Shown: piece by piece, positions 1-14,990 of the stretch
Layout of the letters: each line of letters begins with the position of its first letter
How positions within the stretch are numbered: the first letter of the stretch is position 1
NCBI GenBank assembly: GCA_008694505.1
Contig: VZDJ01000052.1
Coordinates: forward strand, 3,303,245 to 3,367,244
DNA length: 64,000 bases
Direction of reading: 5' to 3'
Origin: Cyanoderma ruficeps
Lineage: Eukaryota; Chordata; Aves; Passeriformes; Timaliidae
Notes under the pieces: model-generated
Seen by the model: the letters and a program-made list of their open reading frames with translations, nothing else
Told to the model about the DNA's origin: nothing
Databases searched by the model: none
Made by a program: the position numbers and the translations under genes

Positions 1-3157
<3,157 letters not shown>

Positions 3158-3315
3158 TCAGCATGGCCCTGCTGCCCCAGCCTGGGCAGGGATGTTCAGA
3201 CCTCTGAGGGCTGCAGTGCCCGCAGCACATGAGGCTGGGCAGGTCCAGGACACCTGTACATCTCAGGGCCATTCTTCTGGGCAGGTACCTGTCTGTACAT
3301 TCAACAGCCTTTGCT

Positions 3316-3480
3316 GAATCACAGAATGGCCTGGGTTGGAAGAGAGCTATGCTCAAAAAAGTGTATTTGCTTGGCATCTGCAGTGCCCTGCAGACTCTCT
3401 GGGCCATTTCCTCCAAGAATCCATCCCTGTCACATCCAGCCAAAATCTGCCCTCTAGCAAATTCCAGTTTGTGTCTTACC
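3316..3480 (-). mobile_element. CR1 LINE fragment, degraded
   Basis: The plus strand reads GAATCACAGAATGGCCTGGG followed by TTGGAAG. This is the reverse complement of the CR1 3' end, so the element points along the minus strand, the same sense as PAK5. A downstream stretch around 3433-3475 (CCAGCCAAAATCTGCCCTCT and following) resembles the usual inner part of CR1 tails, but the middle is too diverged to follow. The inner boundary is approximate. Confidence 0.6.
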
Positions 3481-4019
3481 AGTACCTGGATTTTAATTCT
3501 CAGCCTTTTCTTATGTTTTTCTCCAGCAATTCAGGGATAACTCAAGCTCTTCTTGTGGAGGTGGTGGTACCCTAAAATCCCTGTCATCTCCTGTCTTGCT
3601 GTGCTACCAGCTGTTGTTTGAGTAACTTGCTTACGTGAGTTTGATGAGGAGCCTAATTCAATTCACCATTTCTTAAATCATTTTCCACAGTGACACACTA
3701 CTTAACTGCAGTGTCACAAAACTGCTAATTTTCATCTGAAATCAGAGAAAATCGCAAAGGAAATTATCCCAATGGGAAGCCTTGATCATTTGTAGGTTCC
3801 TATTTTTTGTATTTTCCAAGCTTCTTACGTTGAAGGCTAACAAATACTTCACATTTACGAACATAGTATTTCGCTTGCTGCTATCAAACCAAAATCCCCC
3901 AAAAGATGTGGAACAAAAAACCCCACCTCAAAATGATATTTTTTTTTCTTCTGGAAAAGAACATCTTCACATTTACAATATGTGACTCCTGCTGATGTGT
4001 GGAGCATCTTAGGGCAGGG

Positions 4020-4300
4020 GGGCGGTTTGACACAGGCTCATCATGTAGCACAATTACAAATAATTATGGCAATGAGTTCATTTAATCAATCAATTTCAGT
4101 GGCGGTGCACAGGGATGGACAGAGAAGCAAACTCTACACAGCTCACGGTTGCTACTATTACTGCTGGCTGCCGGCCAGGAGTCCCTGATCCATGTTAGTT
4201 AAATGCACATTAATCTGAATTTGGCAGTGTAATCAAGGACCCAACTGAACTGTGAAATTGAATTCTGCGGTGGAACATCATTTGACCATTTTATGCTAAG
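4020..4300. other. AT-rich block with clustered TAAT cores
   Basis: This block contains many homeodomain-type cores (ACAATTACAAATAATTATGG, TTTAATCAATCAATTT, GCACATTAATCTGAATTTGG) and sits directly beside the CpG-dense patch. It is unique sequence with no ORF or repeat. The look is that of a vertebrate conserved non-coding element, but conservation cannot be judged from one sequence. Confidence 0.25.
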
Positions 4301-4303
4301 ACT

Positions 4304-4337
4304 GCAAAAAAAAAAAAAAAAGAAAAAGAAAAAAAAA
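4304..4337. repeat. A-rich low-complexity tract
   Basis: An almost pure run of A with two interrupting G residues lies between the TAAT-rich block and the CpG-dense patch. No target-site duplication or LINE tail was seen, so there is no reason to call it a retroposed end. Confidence 0.9.
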
Positions 4338-4340
4338 TCT

Positions 4341-4720
4341 GCCGCAGCATCAATTTATCACCGCGGGCTCTGCACAGCGAGGAGGAGTTTGGAGCCGGAG
4401 TCGCCTCGGTGTGGGCAGAGAAGCCTCCGGTGCGATTTTCTGTCGGCGCTTTCCCACCTCCCGCACGAGCCGGGCGTGCCCGTCCTCTCATTCCAGGGGA
4501 GCTTTAGCAGGGAACAGGGAATGCCTCTCCGGAGGGGCTGCTCAGAGGTTTCCCTGGGAAATGCTGCAGGCTGCTTCCATGGGAGGCTCAGGCGCTGACA
4601 GCCCCCCGCCATCGGGAGCACCGGCGAGCCCCGGCAGGGCGGCACAGCCGCTCCCAGGACACCGGGGCTGCTCAGGCAAACTCCGCATGGTTACAGCCCT
4701 CATCTCCCTCACGCCGTCAG
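4341..4720. promoter_or_regulatory. Intronic CpG-dense patch (candidate CpG island)
   Basis: By hand count this roughly 380-bp stretch holds about 29 CpG dinucleotides, while the surrounding intron has very few. It contains no PAK5 exon. Such patches inside introns can mark alternative promoters, enhancers or antisense transcription starts. The several short ORFs across it on both strands are a by-product of GC content. No transcription start or splice pair could be assigned. Confidence 0.4.
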
Positions 4721-7700
4721 GCAGGGACTGCCATCAAACAGGAGGGAGTCAGACAGCACGAATTTAGTGAAGGACATTACATCTGCCAAACGTATTAAGG
4801 CGGAAAAGTGCTCAGATGGTTGGTGGAGAGAGGGGAGCTCAATCTAACCCTGTTCTATATCTCTGTATGTAGGAATGAATTATTGCTTTGGCTGTAAATA
4901 CACCATTTGCTTTATAACCACTGAGATTGGGAAAACCTGGTCTAGAAATTCAAGCTGGATAAATCCACACCAATGAATTATTTGAGGCTTCACCCATGTC
5001 TGGTATTCCTGAGTATGCCCTAAGCTTAACAAACTGGCAGAAGAATATTCTGCAGTGAAATTTCAGAATAAAAATTCATGTGTTTAGCGTGCTTGCTAAG
5101 AATTTTCAGAAGCTTTTTGACGTTAGCATTGCTGTACAATATAAACCCACTTCCTGAATCCCAAGAAATGTTACAAAAAGTCAGGAGCTATAATGAGTAA
5201 ATCAGCTGAAGCTCTCCTCTGAGCCTGTGTCCTGATGCAGTGCTCCACACCACGGCACAATCGAACGCACTTTATTCCACTAATAATTCTATCGCTGCCA
5301 CTGAATGCAGTCACCTACCAAATGGAAATTCTTTCAATACTACAAAGGAAAGAAGAAAGCAGTCCTGCACTCATTCAAGTCAGGTCAAAGGAGCAGGTGA
5401 AGCTCTGACATGACATCCATCATGGCACAGTGGCATCTCCTGCATCCGCACACGGCCACGTCGGCACTCGGCTCTTTCTGCCATTAAAACACGGATGTAA
5501 CGCTGTGCCTAAACTCATTTCAGCTCTCACGCTGGTGACAGTGTTGCCTGTCATGTAGTGCAAGCAGAGGGAACACCTGCTTGTTCCTGAGGGCTCCCTT
5601 CCCCAGGAGGAGGCTGCCTGGGCAGCCGTTCAGCCAAGCAATGTCCCCGTGCTCTGCAGCGGGACTGCGGCACAGCCGCAGCGCCCAACGTGCCTGAGCC
5701 CCGGGGGGGATGGACTCACCCCCTGTGACATGCTAAGGATTTCCATTAGATCAGGCTTCCGTTTGCCAGGTGGAAGGTGTAGAAGGGATGGTGTGTAAAT
5801 CACATGGAGATTGCAAAAGCCACGGTTACTCTCTGGTGCTTTGCTGGTGGAAATCCCCCGAGTCCCTGTTCCACACACAGAGGTGGCAGGAAGCACTCAC
5901 GTACAGCTGCTGGTACGTGAATGGGAAGAGAGGGAAAAAAGGAGGGGGTTTCTGACAGTAAAGGCTTGGCCGTGCCTTTGCCAGGCTGGAAATGTCCCCG
6001 TGTACAGAGGGACACAGAGGACAATGGTGAGAGACACCTCTGCTATGTTATAGCAGTAGGAGGTAGCAAAGGGGGAGCAGACATAATTTAAAGTGGAACA
6101 GGAGAAGGTCACAGAGAGCTTCTTCTGGAAAATGACATGGAAAGGAGCTTTGAAATAATAAGGCTTGGTGCCAGAAGTTAAGAGGGCTGCCTGAGATGAA
6201 GAGGAGGGTAAAAAACCCCATGCAGTACAGAGCAGCCAAAAATAAGCCAACCTGGCACGATGAATTCGATATTGTGAGACAACTGTGAGTTGGGACACCA
6301 ACTCTGTGTGGTGAGGGCAACACAGCAGACTCTGCAACTGCCTGCAGCTGTCCAAGAGTTGGTCTGCAGGACAGGAGAACAGGTGGGTGACACAGGGGTG
6401 GGTCAGGGGGAGGCAAATCTGAGCCTCTGGCTTCCTACACCTCCATGGTTCCACTGCACAGCAGTGGCCGAGCCCAGGGCAGGGAAAGTCTTCTGATGTA
6501 ACAACTCTGAAATCACTGATGATGAAACAGGGCAGACATTTGATCTGTCTGACATCTCCTACCTGGAAATAATACTGACGTAAATCTGCTCTTCACATTT
6601 ACAAGCCAGAATGAACATCCTTGTTAAACGCACTTTGATGCCACAGATTTGTGCTGCAGACTTTTCCACGTACTTTTTCACCCCTTTTAATTATACTTTA
6701 AAGCCAATCTCATTTGTTAATATCTGATTTGAGATCTGACTCTCATTTAGTAAGCCCATCTGATGAGCCATTACCTTACTAATGCCTCCTTCAAAAGAAG
6801 ATTCTTCAGCAACCATCCAAGACAAGAAACTCCTATTCACTTCCAGGAGCTGTGGACAGATTTGGGAATTGAACTGCTGCATTTAACAGTGAATCATCAA
6901 GTTTCAATACACCAAGGTTGTAGGAGTGTTTTTGATGCTCTGAGGAGAGGAACAGCTCACAATAAATCTTGCATAGAGGCATATTTTTTCTTAATAGAAG
7001 TTGTTACTGCATTTTAATGGGATATTTTTCACCGTGCTGGAGTCCTGTAAAAAACAACCTCTGTCTTCTGCCCTACTGAATGGTGTAAAATTGGCAGAAG
7101 CAAGTGCTACAGGGTCTCTGAATTACTGGATTTGTCCTCCTCCTTTCTAAACTCTGACAAAACGACTGATTTCAGTGAAGGAAATGGCAGCTCCCCATCC
7201 CAGATTTTCCTCCCAGCTTCCAGTATCCACACTGAATGCCCCACTGGTGCTCAGTTAACTACCACACACACTCCTCCCACCACACCCTGAGCTTTGGAAA
7301 GGCACCTAAAGAGACCTGGTAACCTTCCTACTCCTCCCTTGATTTACCCTCAAGCTCCAAACCCCAGCTCTGTGCTTCAATCAAAAGAGGGATGAAAAAT
7401 GCACTGCTCACCCTTTACCATGGGGCACCGTGCCATGGGAATGGCAAAGCAGCCAAAACCTAAGGAAGCAGGACACAGACCCACCTCCAACACAGGGATA
7501 TCATGGATCTGCAGAGACCTGGGACTGCAGCAGGACACAATCATGTCCTCAGAGCACACAGCCAGTAAGCAAATGCACTGCTCAGGTATCATCAGAGAGA
7601 GCAGCTCTCAGCCCTGACAGTGACCTACCTCAGCACATGGAAAGTCACAGCAACCCCAGACTTGGAAAAATGATCATCACAGTGCTCGTTGCTAGGGGAA

Positions 7701-7870
7701 CTCAGTGATGATGTTCAGTGCAAACTACATTGGAAAAGCATCTCTTGAAGAACGTTAGATGCTGAAGAAGGTCATCATGGTTATGTGACTAGAGGGGTGA
7801 GAAAAGCACTCTTCTCTGAACGGAACAAGCGGTCACAGCATGCTGTTGCAAGCAGGGTTGGGAAGCTTGT

Positions 7871-7934
7871 GTAGGTAATACACCTTGTGTGAGTAGGCAA
7901 TACACCTTGTGTGTGTAGGTAATACACCTTGTGT
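7871..7934. repeat. Tandem repeat, 22-bp unit, about 3 copies
   Basis: The unit GTAGGTAATACACCTTGTGT plus two bases starts at 7871, 7893 and 7915, a regular 22-bp spacing. The middle copy has one T-to-C change (GTAGGCAATA). Confidence 0.9.
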
Positions 7935-8583
7935 GGCAGAGCAGGGACACATTTGTGTAGAGGAGCTGCCTTTAGATAACATGGCTGAAACACTTTCTTG
8001 CACATCAAGCCTTTTTTAAAACTACACCTAAAATGTCTTGGGTGAGACCAGCTGCTTTGATTTCATTTCGGTGCTTAAAAACAAACCAGAAAGGAGTAAG
8101 CCCCTACTCTCATGAGCAGTGAAGAGCTAATAAACCTTGTAATATAAAGATGGCATACATACTGAAGCACAGATGTTTGAGACTTGCACAGTAACAATTC
8201 AACCACAGAAGTATCTGATACACAAACCAGACCAGTGTCTCACCTCCTGCTGAGATCTGCTCAGGCTTATGAACTCCCGAAGCTACAAAAACCTGTCAAG
8301 GAACCTGTGCTTATTGGGAATTTCAAATAAATTGAAGATGGGCATCTCCAAACCTGCCTTGAAATAAGTATTTTAAACTCACTGCTCCCTGACATCCAAG
8401 CAACGTGGGCAGGTTTCCACACCTGCCAAGGAGGAGCCACACAACTCTGAGGGATGCAACCAGCCATGTGCAGCCCCATGGGCCCAAGCACGGCTCCTTG
8501 CCCTTAATGTTTACTTTTTGCACTCCCCTTGTGGAGAGGCCGATCCCTGCCCTGGCAGCACTGCCCCAGGCAGGGCAGGTTAC

Positions 8584-9381
8584 CTTGGGAATGCCTGCTG
8601 CGGTTTCGGACAGGCGGGGGTAGGTGTAGGAGCTGTAGGAATGTCCTTGCTGGTGTGCTTTGAAGGCGCTCGCTCCGTAGGGCATGGCCGGCTCCTGCAG
8701 GCCGGAGCCTGACCTGGATCTCTGCCTTATGGTGGGCTGAGGGCTCGCAGGGTCCACGTAGGATGACTTTGGCCTCTTGTCATAGTCATCCTTGCTCAGG
8801 CCGTGTCCCCAGTCACTGTCACCGTACTCCAGCCTCTCCTTGGGGCACTCACTCTGCACCGACGCTCGGGATGGGGTGTAAGAAAAGGGATCCCTGTAGT
8901 CCAGGGAGGATCCGCTGGGGATCCGCTGATACTCCAGCTTTAGGCCGCCGTATTCCAGCGGTTTGGGCTTGGCCTCCAGGTGTGCATGGTAATCTGGGAG
9001 GAACCTGGAGAGGTCTGACTGCAGGGGTGTCACTTCCGAGTAATAGATGTCCCGGGACGTCACCTTCATCATGTGCCCGTTCTGCTTGGCGGCGTAGCTG
9101 CCCTTGTAGTACCTGTCCAGCTCCTCCCCGTACAGAGCCTTGTCTCGGTACTTCTCCACCACATAGTCTGCTGTGGTGTCTGACTCACTGGAGTACTGGG
9201 AATACGTGATGTAGCCATTTTCCTCCTGGTGCCTCGGCACGTGGTTTGCATTTCCTGGGTGGTGGGTGGGAGGGCTTTCCTTCCGCAGGGAATTGGATCT
9301 TGTCACCGAGATATTGTCAAACTCCTCCAGCAGGCCGTTGATTGAAGTGTCCTTTCGAGGTTTGTTTCCTCGAACAATGGT
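8584..9381 (-). CDS. PAK5: PAK5 coding exon 2 of 4 in window (central linker)
   Basis: This 798-bp exon encodes 266 residues (69-334). It begins Thr-Ile-Val-Arg-Gly-Asn-Lys after a T-rich ATTCCCAG acceptor and ends Gly-Ile-Pro-Lys before GTAACC. It is the long, low-order linker between the CRIB and kinase domains that distinguishes PAK5 within group II. Landmarks are [20 protein letters not shown] (about 83-102), the acidic [11 protein letters not shown] run, and the basic phospho-site cluster RQRSRSGSG (about 287-295), followed by [12 protein letters not shown]. The reading frame is intact, with no stop or frameshift. Differences from the mammalian protein, judged from memory, are concentrated in the middle (about 170-270), as expected of disordered sequence. 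Confidence 0.97.
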
Positions 9382-10526
9382 CTGGGAATAAAAAAATTGC
9401 TTTGATTAAATACGGATTTTTGTTTAGTATTTCACCAAAAAAGAAAAAAAGCCTGCAATCCTCCCAGGAATACCAGTAGCAATGTCTTATGTTCTTCAGT
9501 CACATATCCCATTGCTAAAAAAACCAAACAGTCAATAAATGATTACAGTAGGACATGAAGAAATGTTTAAATTCAGCGTAGGTCACAAGCTGGGATTTGA
9601 CATGCAACCTCAAGACACTCTCGAAATGCCCAATTTCAGAGGTGGGTGTTCAGCAGCCAACAATAGAGAGATTTAAACCCACTACTTATTTTTCCTTTGT
9701 TATTATTCAGTTGTCTACATCAAGCCACACGGGTGGAATCTGATTTACAGGGCATGGATAAGCTAAATGAAAATCATTCAGTGGTCACTTCTATGTGTTG
9801 TTTTAACAAACTGCTGGAATGAAAAGTAGCGTATTGTTAAGCAGGCACTGAATTTTCTTGGTTTTTTTTTTCTTTTTTTACAAAACAGTATGTTCATGAG
9901 TATCAGAATCCCACTGAGGATTGCCTCTTAGTTAACTCAGTGTAAAAGACACTTGGGAAAGAGGGAAAAATACTTAACTCCATCTCCTTGTAACACACAG
10001 CATCCAGCAAACCACGGTGCACAACCATGGCTCTGGGACACTCATATCAGCAATGCCAAGTGCTGGCCTTGTTTGTGTCCCAATATTGCAAGGCCTTCCA
10101 TAGATCCCCCCACCCATCCCCACTCCTTTATGTCCAAAATACTGGTGCTCCTGGTAAGATGGGAGGTGAGCAGTGCTCGGTTACAGTTCTCATCAAGAAA
10201 GATTTTATTTTCTTAGCCAGCACCACCTGAGGGTTGTAACGTGTGGCTGCATCCATTTTTCACCTGGGCACTGCCATTGAGCACCACTTCACGTTTACAA
10301 ACACCCAACAAGAATAAGATGTACAGATTGGTGGCCAGGGCCATAAATCAGCCAGGCTCTACTGAAAACACATTTGCTTCGCTGATTTACTTTGGTTAAA
10401 TATCTCTGGCTGCATCTTACTTAACTCAGTGAACTTTTCAACAGAGTCACTGTGGTCACCCCAAGGAGATTTCCCTCACTGGGATGCAGCCTGTGCTCCA
10501 CACTGGCTGTGGTGTGTCGGGAACCA

Positions 10527-10670
10527 AGCAGGCACATCAAATGCTGAGTATGGAATAACGCACAGCAACCACAGCATGTCAGATGTTGAATGTGGAATAC
10601 TGGACACCAACCACAGCATGTCAGATGTTGAATGTGGAATACTGGACACCAACCACAGCATATCAGATCC
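10527..10670. repeat. Tandem repeat, 42-bp unit, about 3.4 copies
   Basis: Copies start with CCACAGCATGTCAGATGTTG at 10569 and 10611. A partial third starts at 10653, and a diverged earlier copy lies upstream from about 10527. The two central units are identical. Because 42 is a multiple of three, the same peptide repeats in frame in overlapping ORFs on both strands. Nothing suggests it is translated. Confidence 0.9.
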
Positions 10671-13290
10671 AGCCTGGGCACTTGCTCTGCACTCGTTCCT
10701 TTGTTCCAAGCATACTGAGGCTGCTCAACCCCTGCTTGAAAGCACTCAGGCGTTCAAACTTTGTCAAAGAAAACATTTACTCACTAGTAAGATCACAACA
10801 TTAACAGGAATGTACTTTTCTGTCTCCCAGCAAAAGGCAGCTGAGAAGAGGCAGGCGAAAAGCAAAGCAGTCCTGACCTCATGCTGCTCCCTGCTCTGAT
10901 TTATGTCTGTAATTACTTGCCTAGTTTGCTATTTTGAAGCCAGTGGTACTGAAACAATAGGACAGCAAAAATAAGGGACAGCAAATAAATCACTCCTTTC
11001 ACCTCTAAAGCCATTCAGCAGGATGAGAGGAATTGGTTTCATTCTGCTACAGCCTGTTTGGCAGGATGACTGCGTGATCATTCATATTTAATTATCACAT
11101 AATAAACCAGCAACGTTTGACAATGAAATGCTTATAATTGAAAACAAGATTGAAATACCCAACTGCCATCCTGCTCCCCTGTGCAAACGCCTGCTGAGGA
11201 GAAAAATGCCAATTTAACACTCTCCACGGGACTGGCCTTCACAAAGGAGAGGTTTCCTGCAGCAGCCCTGCTGGGTCTGCACAGAAGAGCCCCAGAGCCA
11301 CAGGGAGCCCCTGGAGCAGAGTGGCCTCTTCCATTACAGGGAAGGCTTGTCCCTCTGCTCCTCCAGGCTCACACTGTCTGGGAGCAGGATTTTCAGACAC
11401 CTCCAGAAGGAAGATTTAGAAGAATGCAGCTGAATGTTTATATGTCAGGGAATTCACTGGTGACAAATCCCTGCAGTTTGGGGATTTTCTGCAGACAGGT
11501 GCATGCGTGGGAGTAACCTTTTTGATTATGAGGATTTAAAAATAGCACAAATAGTAGAATGATCTTATAGGAAATTCTGGCTTTAAAAAAAAAAAAAAGC
11601 ATTTGCCACTGAAGCCCCAGCCTGATGGAGCTGTCTTGGACAGCTCTGGGACCTCAGGGCTGTCTCATCCTGACTGATGAAGTGATGAAGTTAAGGGGAT
11701 TAAGAACTAAACTCCTCTTATTTTATCCCAGCATTTTAAGGATGATTGCTGGCAAACAGTGAGTTGCAAGTGTGATGGCTGCAATTTCTATTGGCTTCGG
11801 ATTATTCTTCATGAGAAAATGAAAATGGCCAGCACAAAGGAAGGATAAAAATTACCTAATCCAGAGACACACTTTCTACTGAAGTCAGTGCTTTGTTACT
11901 ATGAATAATAATTATTATCAATTATGATACTTATTTATTGCTAACAGCAACGATATTTCTATTTGCTTTGGCTTGTTTTTAAATTTTGCATTTCACTTAC
12001 ATGGAAGGACAGATTTGGTGAGATTCCCCCAGGCTAAATCAGGCAGCCTACACCAACTTGATGTTTTCCAAGGAAATATCTAGCACCATTCTTATCAAAA
12101 GAACTGTAGTGAGAAGAAAAATTAGGAAGTGTTTCACCAAGACCTTGGGAAATGCTCTATATTGCCAAGTGTTTTGCTATCTGAATAGAACTTAAGATGT
12201 TTATACACAGTTCTGAAGTACATTGTGTAACTTCCTGGTGGGCAGAACCATTTACTAGGCTGAAAAAACAAATTAATATCCCAAAGAAGGTATTGGTGTA
12301 AAGAAGTAATAAAAGTTACTGCTCTGTAAGAATGCGCAGAGCACCAAAATTAAAAAATTAAATCAATTAAGATGTTATAAAGAATAAAACACATGTTCTA
12401 CCATGTTAACTTGTCCTGAAGTGATTTACTAGAGAGAAAGTGTGCGTTGGGGGCACATCAGCACCTGCAGCTTTCCTGGGAATTACAGGATCTGCAGAAG
12501 GAAGCCTGAGATTGGGAGATGCCATAACCGTGGCCCGAATTCCCAAACCCGAAAGCCTAATGTTAATGCCCAGGAGTACCCAGGTTCCAAGGAATAACTT
12601 CAGTGGAAAAGCTGGTTGTGGGGTCTTGGTTTGGGATTGTGGACTCTGGGCACTGTATCAGTGAGCAGAGGGAAAACCTCATGGGACATACACAAAACGG
12701 CAGGAATCACAAATGATGGGAAATTTGAGCTCTAACTTAAAAAGCAAAACAAAAACCTTTTAAGAAAATGTAACAGGAAAGGGCTATCATGGAAAGAGAT
12801 GCAATGGTAATTAGTGTCATAGGAACTAGATTGGTTTTTCTAATTTTAAAGGCTTTATAAACTGAAAAAAATGTGAGGAGGAGGAGAGGATTCTGTCTCT
12901 TCCTATATTCTAAATATATTTACAGATATTATTTACTGAATTTTTTTTAACCACTTACTGGTGGAATTGTCAGAGCTGCTGCAGGCAAAGCAGAGAAAAG
13001 CAAACTATTCTTCACCAAGCTTGACGGGCTATGATTTCCGAGGCCTTTGTTCTGTGTGCTGAGATCAAGTAATGGAAACCTTTACACCACCTTGTCATGG
13101 ATGGAAAACCAGGATGGAGCCCTTCCAGGGGCACTGCTCCCACAGGGCTCCCCGGGGAAGGAGGGGCTGACCCATGATCAATACTCCATGTTTATTAAAG
13201 GACGTTTTCCAGCGCACTCCAGGAGGGATCAATGTTCCCGCGGATGCGGGAGCGCTGGGGATTTTCTGTCACCCTTCCCCTCGTCGATGG

Positions 13291-14005
13291 AATCAATGGG
13301 GCGCAGTCGCTGTGTGCTGGGGCTGGAGCTGCAGCTCCCATCTCAAATCAATGGGGCACAGTCCCCGTGCGCTGGGGCTGGAGCTGCAGCTCCCATCTCA
13401 AATCAATGGGGCACAGTCCCTGTGGGCTGGGGCTGGAGCTGCAGCTCCCATCTCAAATCAATGGGGCACAGTCCCCGTGGGCTGGGGCTGGAGCTGCAGC
13501 TCCCATCTCAAATCAATGGGGCACAGTCCCTGTGGGCTGGGGCTGGAGCTGCAGCTCCCATCTCAAATCAATGGGGCACAGTCCCTGTGGGCTGGGGCTG
13601 GAGCTGCAGCTCCCATCTCAAATCAATGGGGCACAGTCCCTGTGGGCTGGGGCTGGAGCTGCAGCTCCCATCTCAAATCAATGGGGCACAGTCCCTGTGG
13701 GCTGGGGCTGGAGCTGCAGCTCCCATCTCAAATCAATGGGGCACAGTCCCTGTGGGCTGGGGCTGGAGCTGCAGCTCCCATCTCAAATCAATGGGGCACA
13801 GTCCCTGTGGGCTGGGGCTGGAGCTGCAGCTCCCATCTCAAATCAATGGGGCACAGTCCCTGTGGGCTGGGGCTGGAGCTGCAGCTCCCATCTCAAATCA
13901 ATGGGGCACAGTCCCTGTGTGCTGCTGCTGGAGCTGCAGCTCCCATCTCAAATCAATGGGGCACAGTCCCTGTGTGCTGCTGCTGGAGCTGCAGCTCCCA
14001 TCTCA
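13291..14005. repeat. 55-bp minisatellite, 13 copies
   Basis: Thirteen head-to-tail 55-bp units start at 13291 and then every 55 bases to 13951. Each unit starts AATCAATGGGGC and ends CAGCTCCCATCTCA. Every unit holds the 14-nt perfect palindrome GGAGCTGCAGCTCC, next to a G-rich GGGCTGGGGCTGG in most units. Copies 3 and 5-11 are identical to each other. Copies 1, 2 and 4 carry one to a few changes, and copies 12-13 share a TGTGTGCTGCTGCTGG variant. Since 55 is not a multiple of three and the unit has no stop in any forward frame, all three frames stay open across the array. The long ORFs here are therefore artefacts of the repeat. Confidence 0.98.
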
Positions 14006-14835
14006 TCCCCAGAGCTCTGTGGGCAGCCTGGGCTCCGGAGCCTGGTGACAGTGCACATCCTTCATGGCGCCTCTGCAGCGGCCTGTCCTGCCGTGATAAG
14101 CTATAATGGATCTGTCTGGGAGAGAGGCTGTCTTGCCTTGCTTCCAGGAGGAGATGAAAAACAGCTTCTGTGCCCAAATACTGTATTAACCTTGACAATA
14201 ATGAAGTGGGTAATTAACTGTTTTGCCCTAATGCGACCTTGCATTTATTGTCTTTAGAACTACTATACTTTACACACTCGTTAAGGATACATCATCCTTT
14301 GTCCCCCCAGAGCCGTGTTTTCAGGAGTCAATGAGGATTTTAAATCTCTGTGTTGTGCAGGGTGAAAAAAAAAAGGAATTTTAAGGGAAGGTTGCCCTTA
14401 CAAACAGCCAATCTAAACTCTGATTTTGCCTCTAGCTAGCTTCCCCTGTCATCTGCATTATACATGAGCTAAAAGCACAGCCTATGCACAGCTGAAAATC
14501 AATTTTTTTTTCTAAAGAAAAGGTGCACAAAGCACAGAATAATCTAATTCTAAGTGATGGATGTGTTGGTAATTTATTTTCTTGTGTTGCAAGACATCCA
14601 AAGTATTTGAAGCTGTGTTCATGACACCACATTTCACTCCCAGTGTAAACAAATATGAACGGCCCTTGGAGAGAAAAACTGATCCTTGTCATCACTTCAG
14701 AAGGAAAACTCTGGCTTTCCCTGTAAGCAACAGAGTTTTACAGCTGCAGCCAAAGGCATCAGGGGTCTGCATCTGATCTACTCTTACCAGAAGAAAAAGT
14801 ACTTAGAGGAGGAAGGTGACCACACAATGGACCAC

Positions 14836-14990
14836 GCTGCCCAGAGAGGCTGTGAACTCTCCCTCACTGGAGACACTCAGGAACTGTCTGGTCAAAATCC
14901 TGTGCCATGTGCTCTGGGATAACCCTGCTGGAGCAGGGACCAGGTGATCCACTGGGTCCCTTCCGAACCGACCCATTCTGTGATTCTGTG
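14836..14990 (+). mobile_element. CR1 LINE 3'-end fragment
   Basis: The sequence from CCAGAGAGGCTGTGAACTCT through GGTCCCTTCCGAACC to CCATTCTGTGATTCTGTGA is the typical CR1 3' terminus with its octamer tail. It is 5'-truncated, as most CR1 insertions are, and lies antisense to PAK5 within its intron. Confidence 0.92.

Noticed and set aside
8323..9306. 327-codon ORF taken as a complete gene
   Set aside because: It starts at an internal GTG valine codon and runs past the GTAACC donor into intron. The true exon is 8584-9381.
13291..14005. CRISPR-like direct repeat array
   Set aside because: Repeats abut with no unique spacers. It is a eukaryotic intronic minisatellite.
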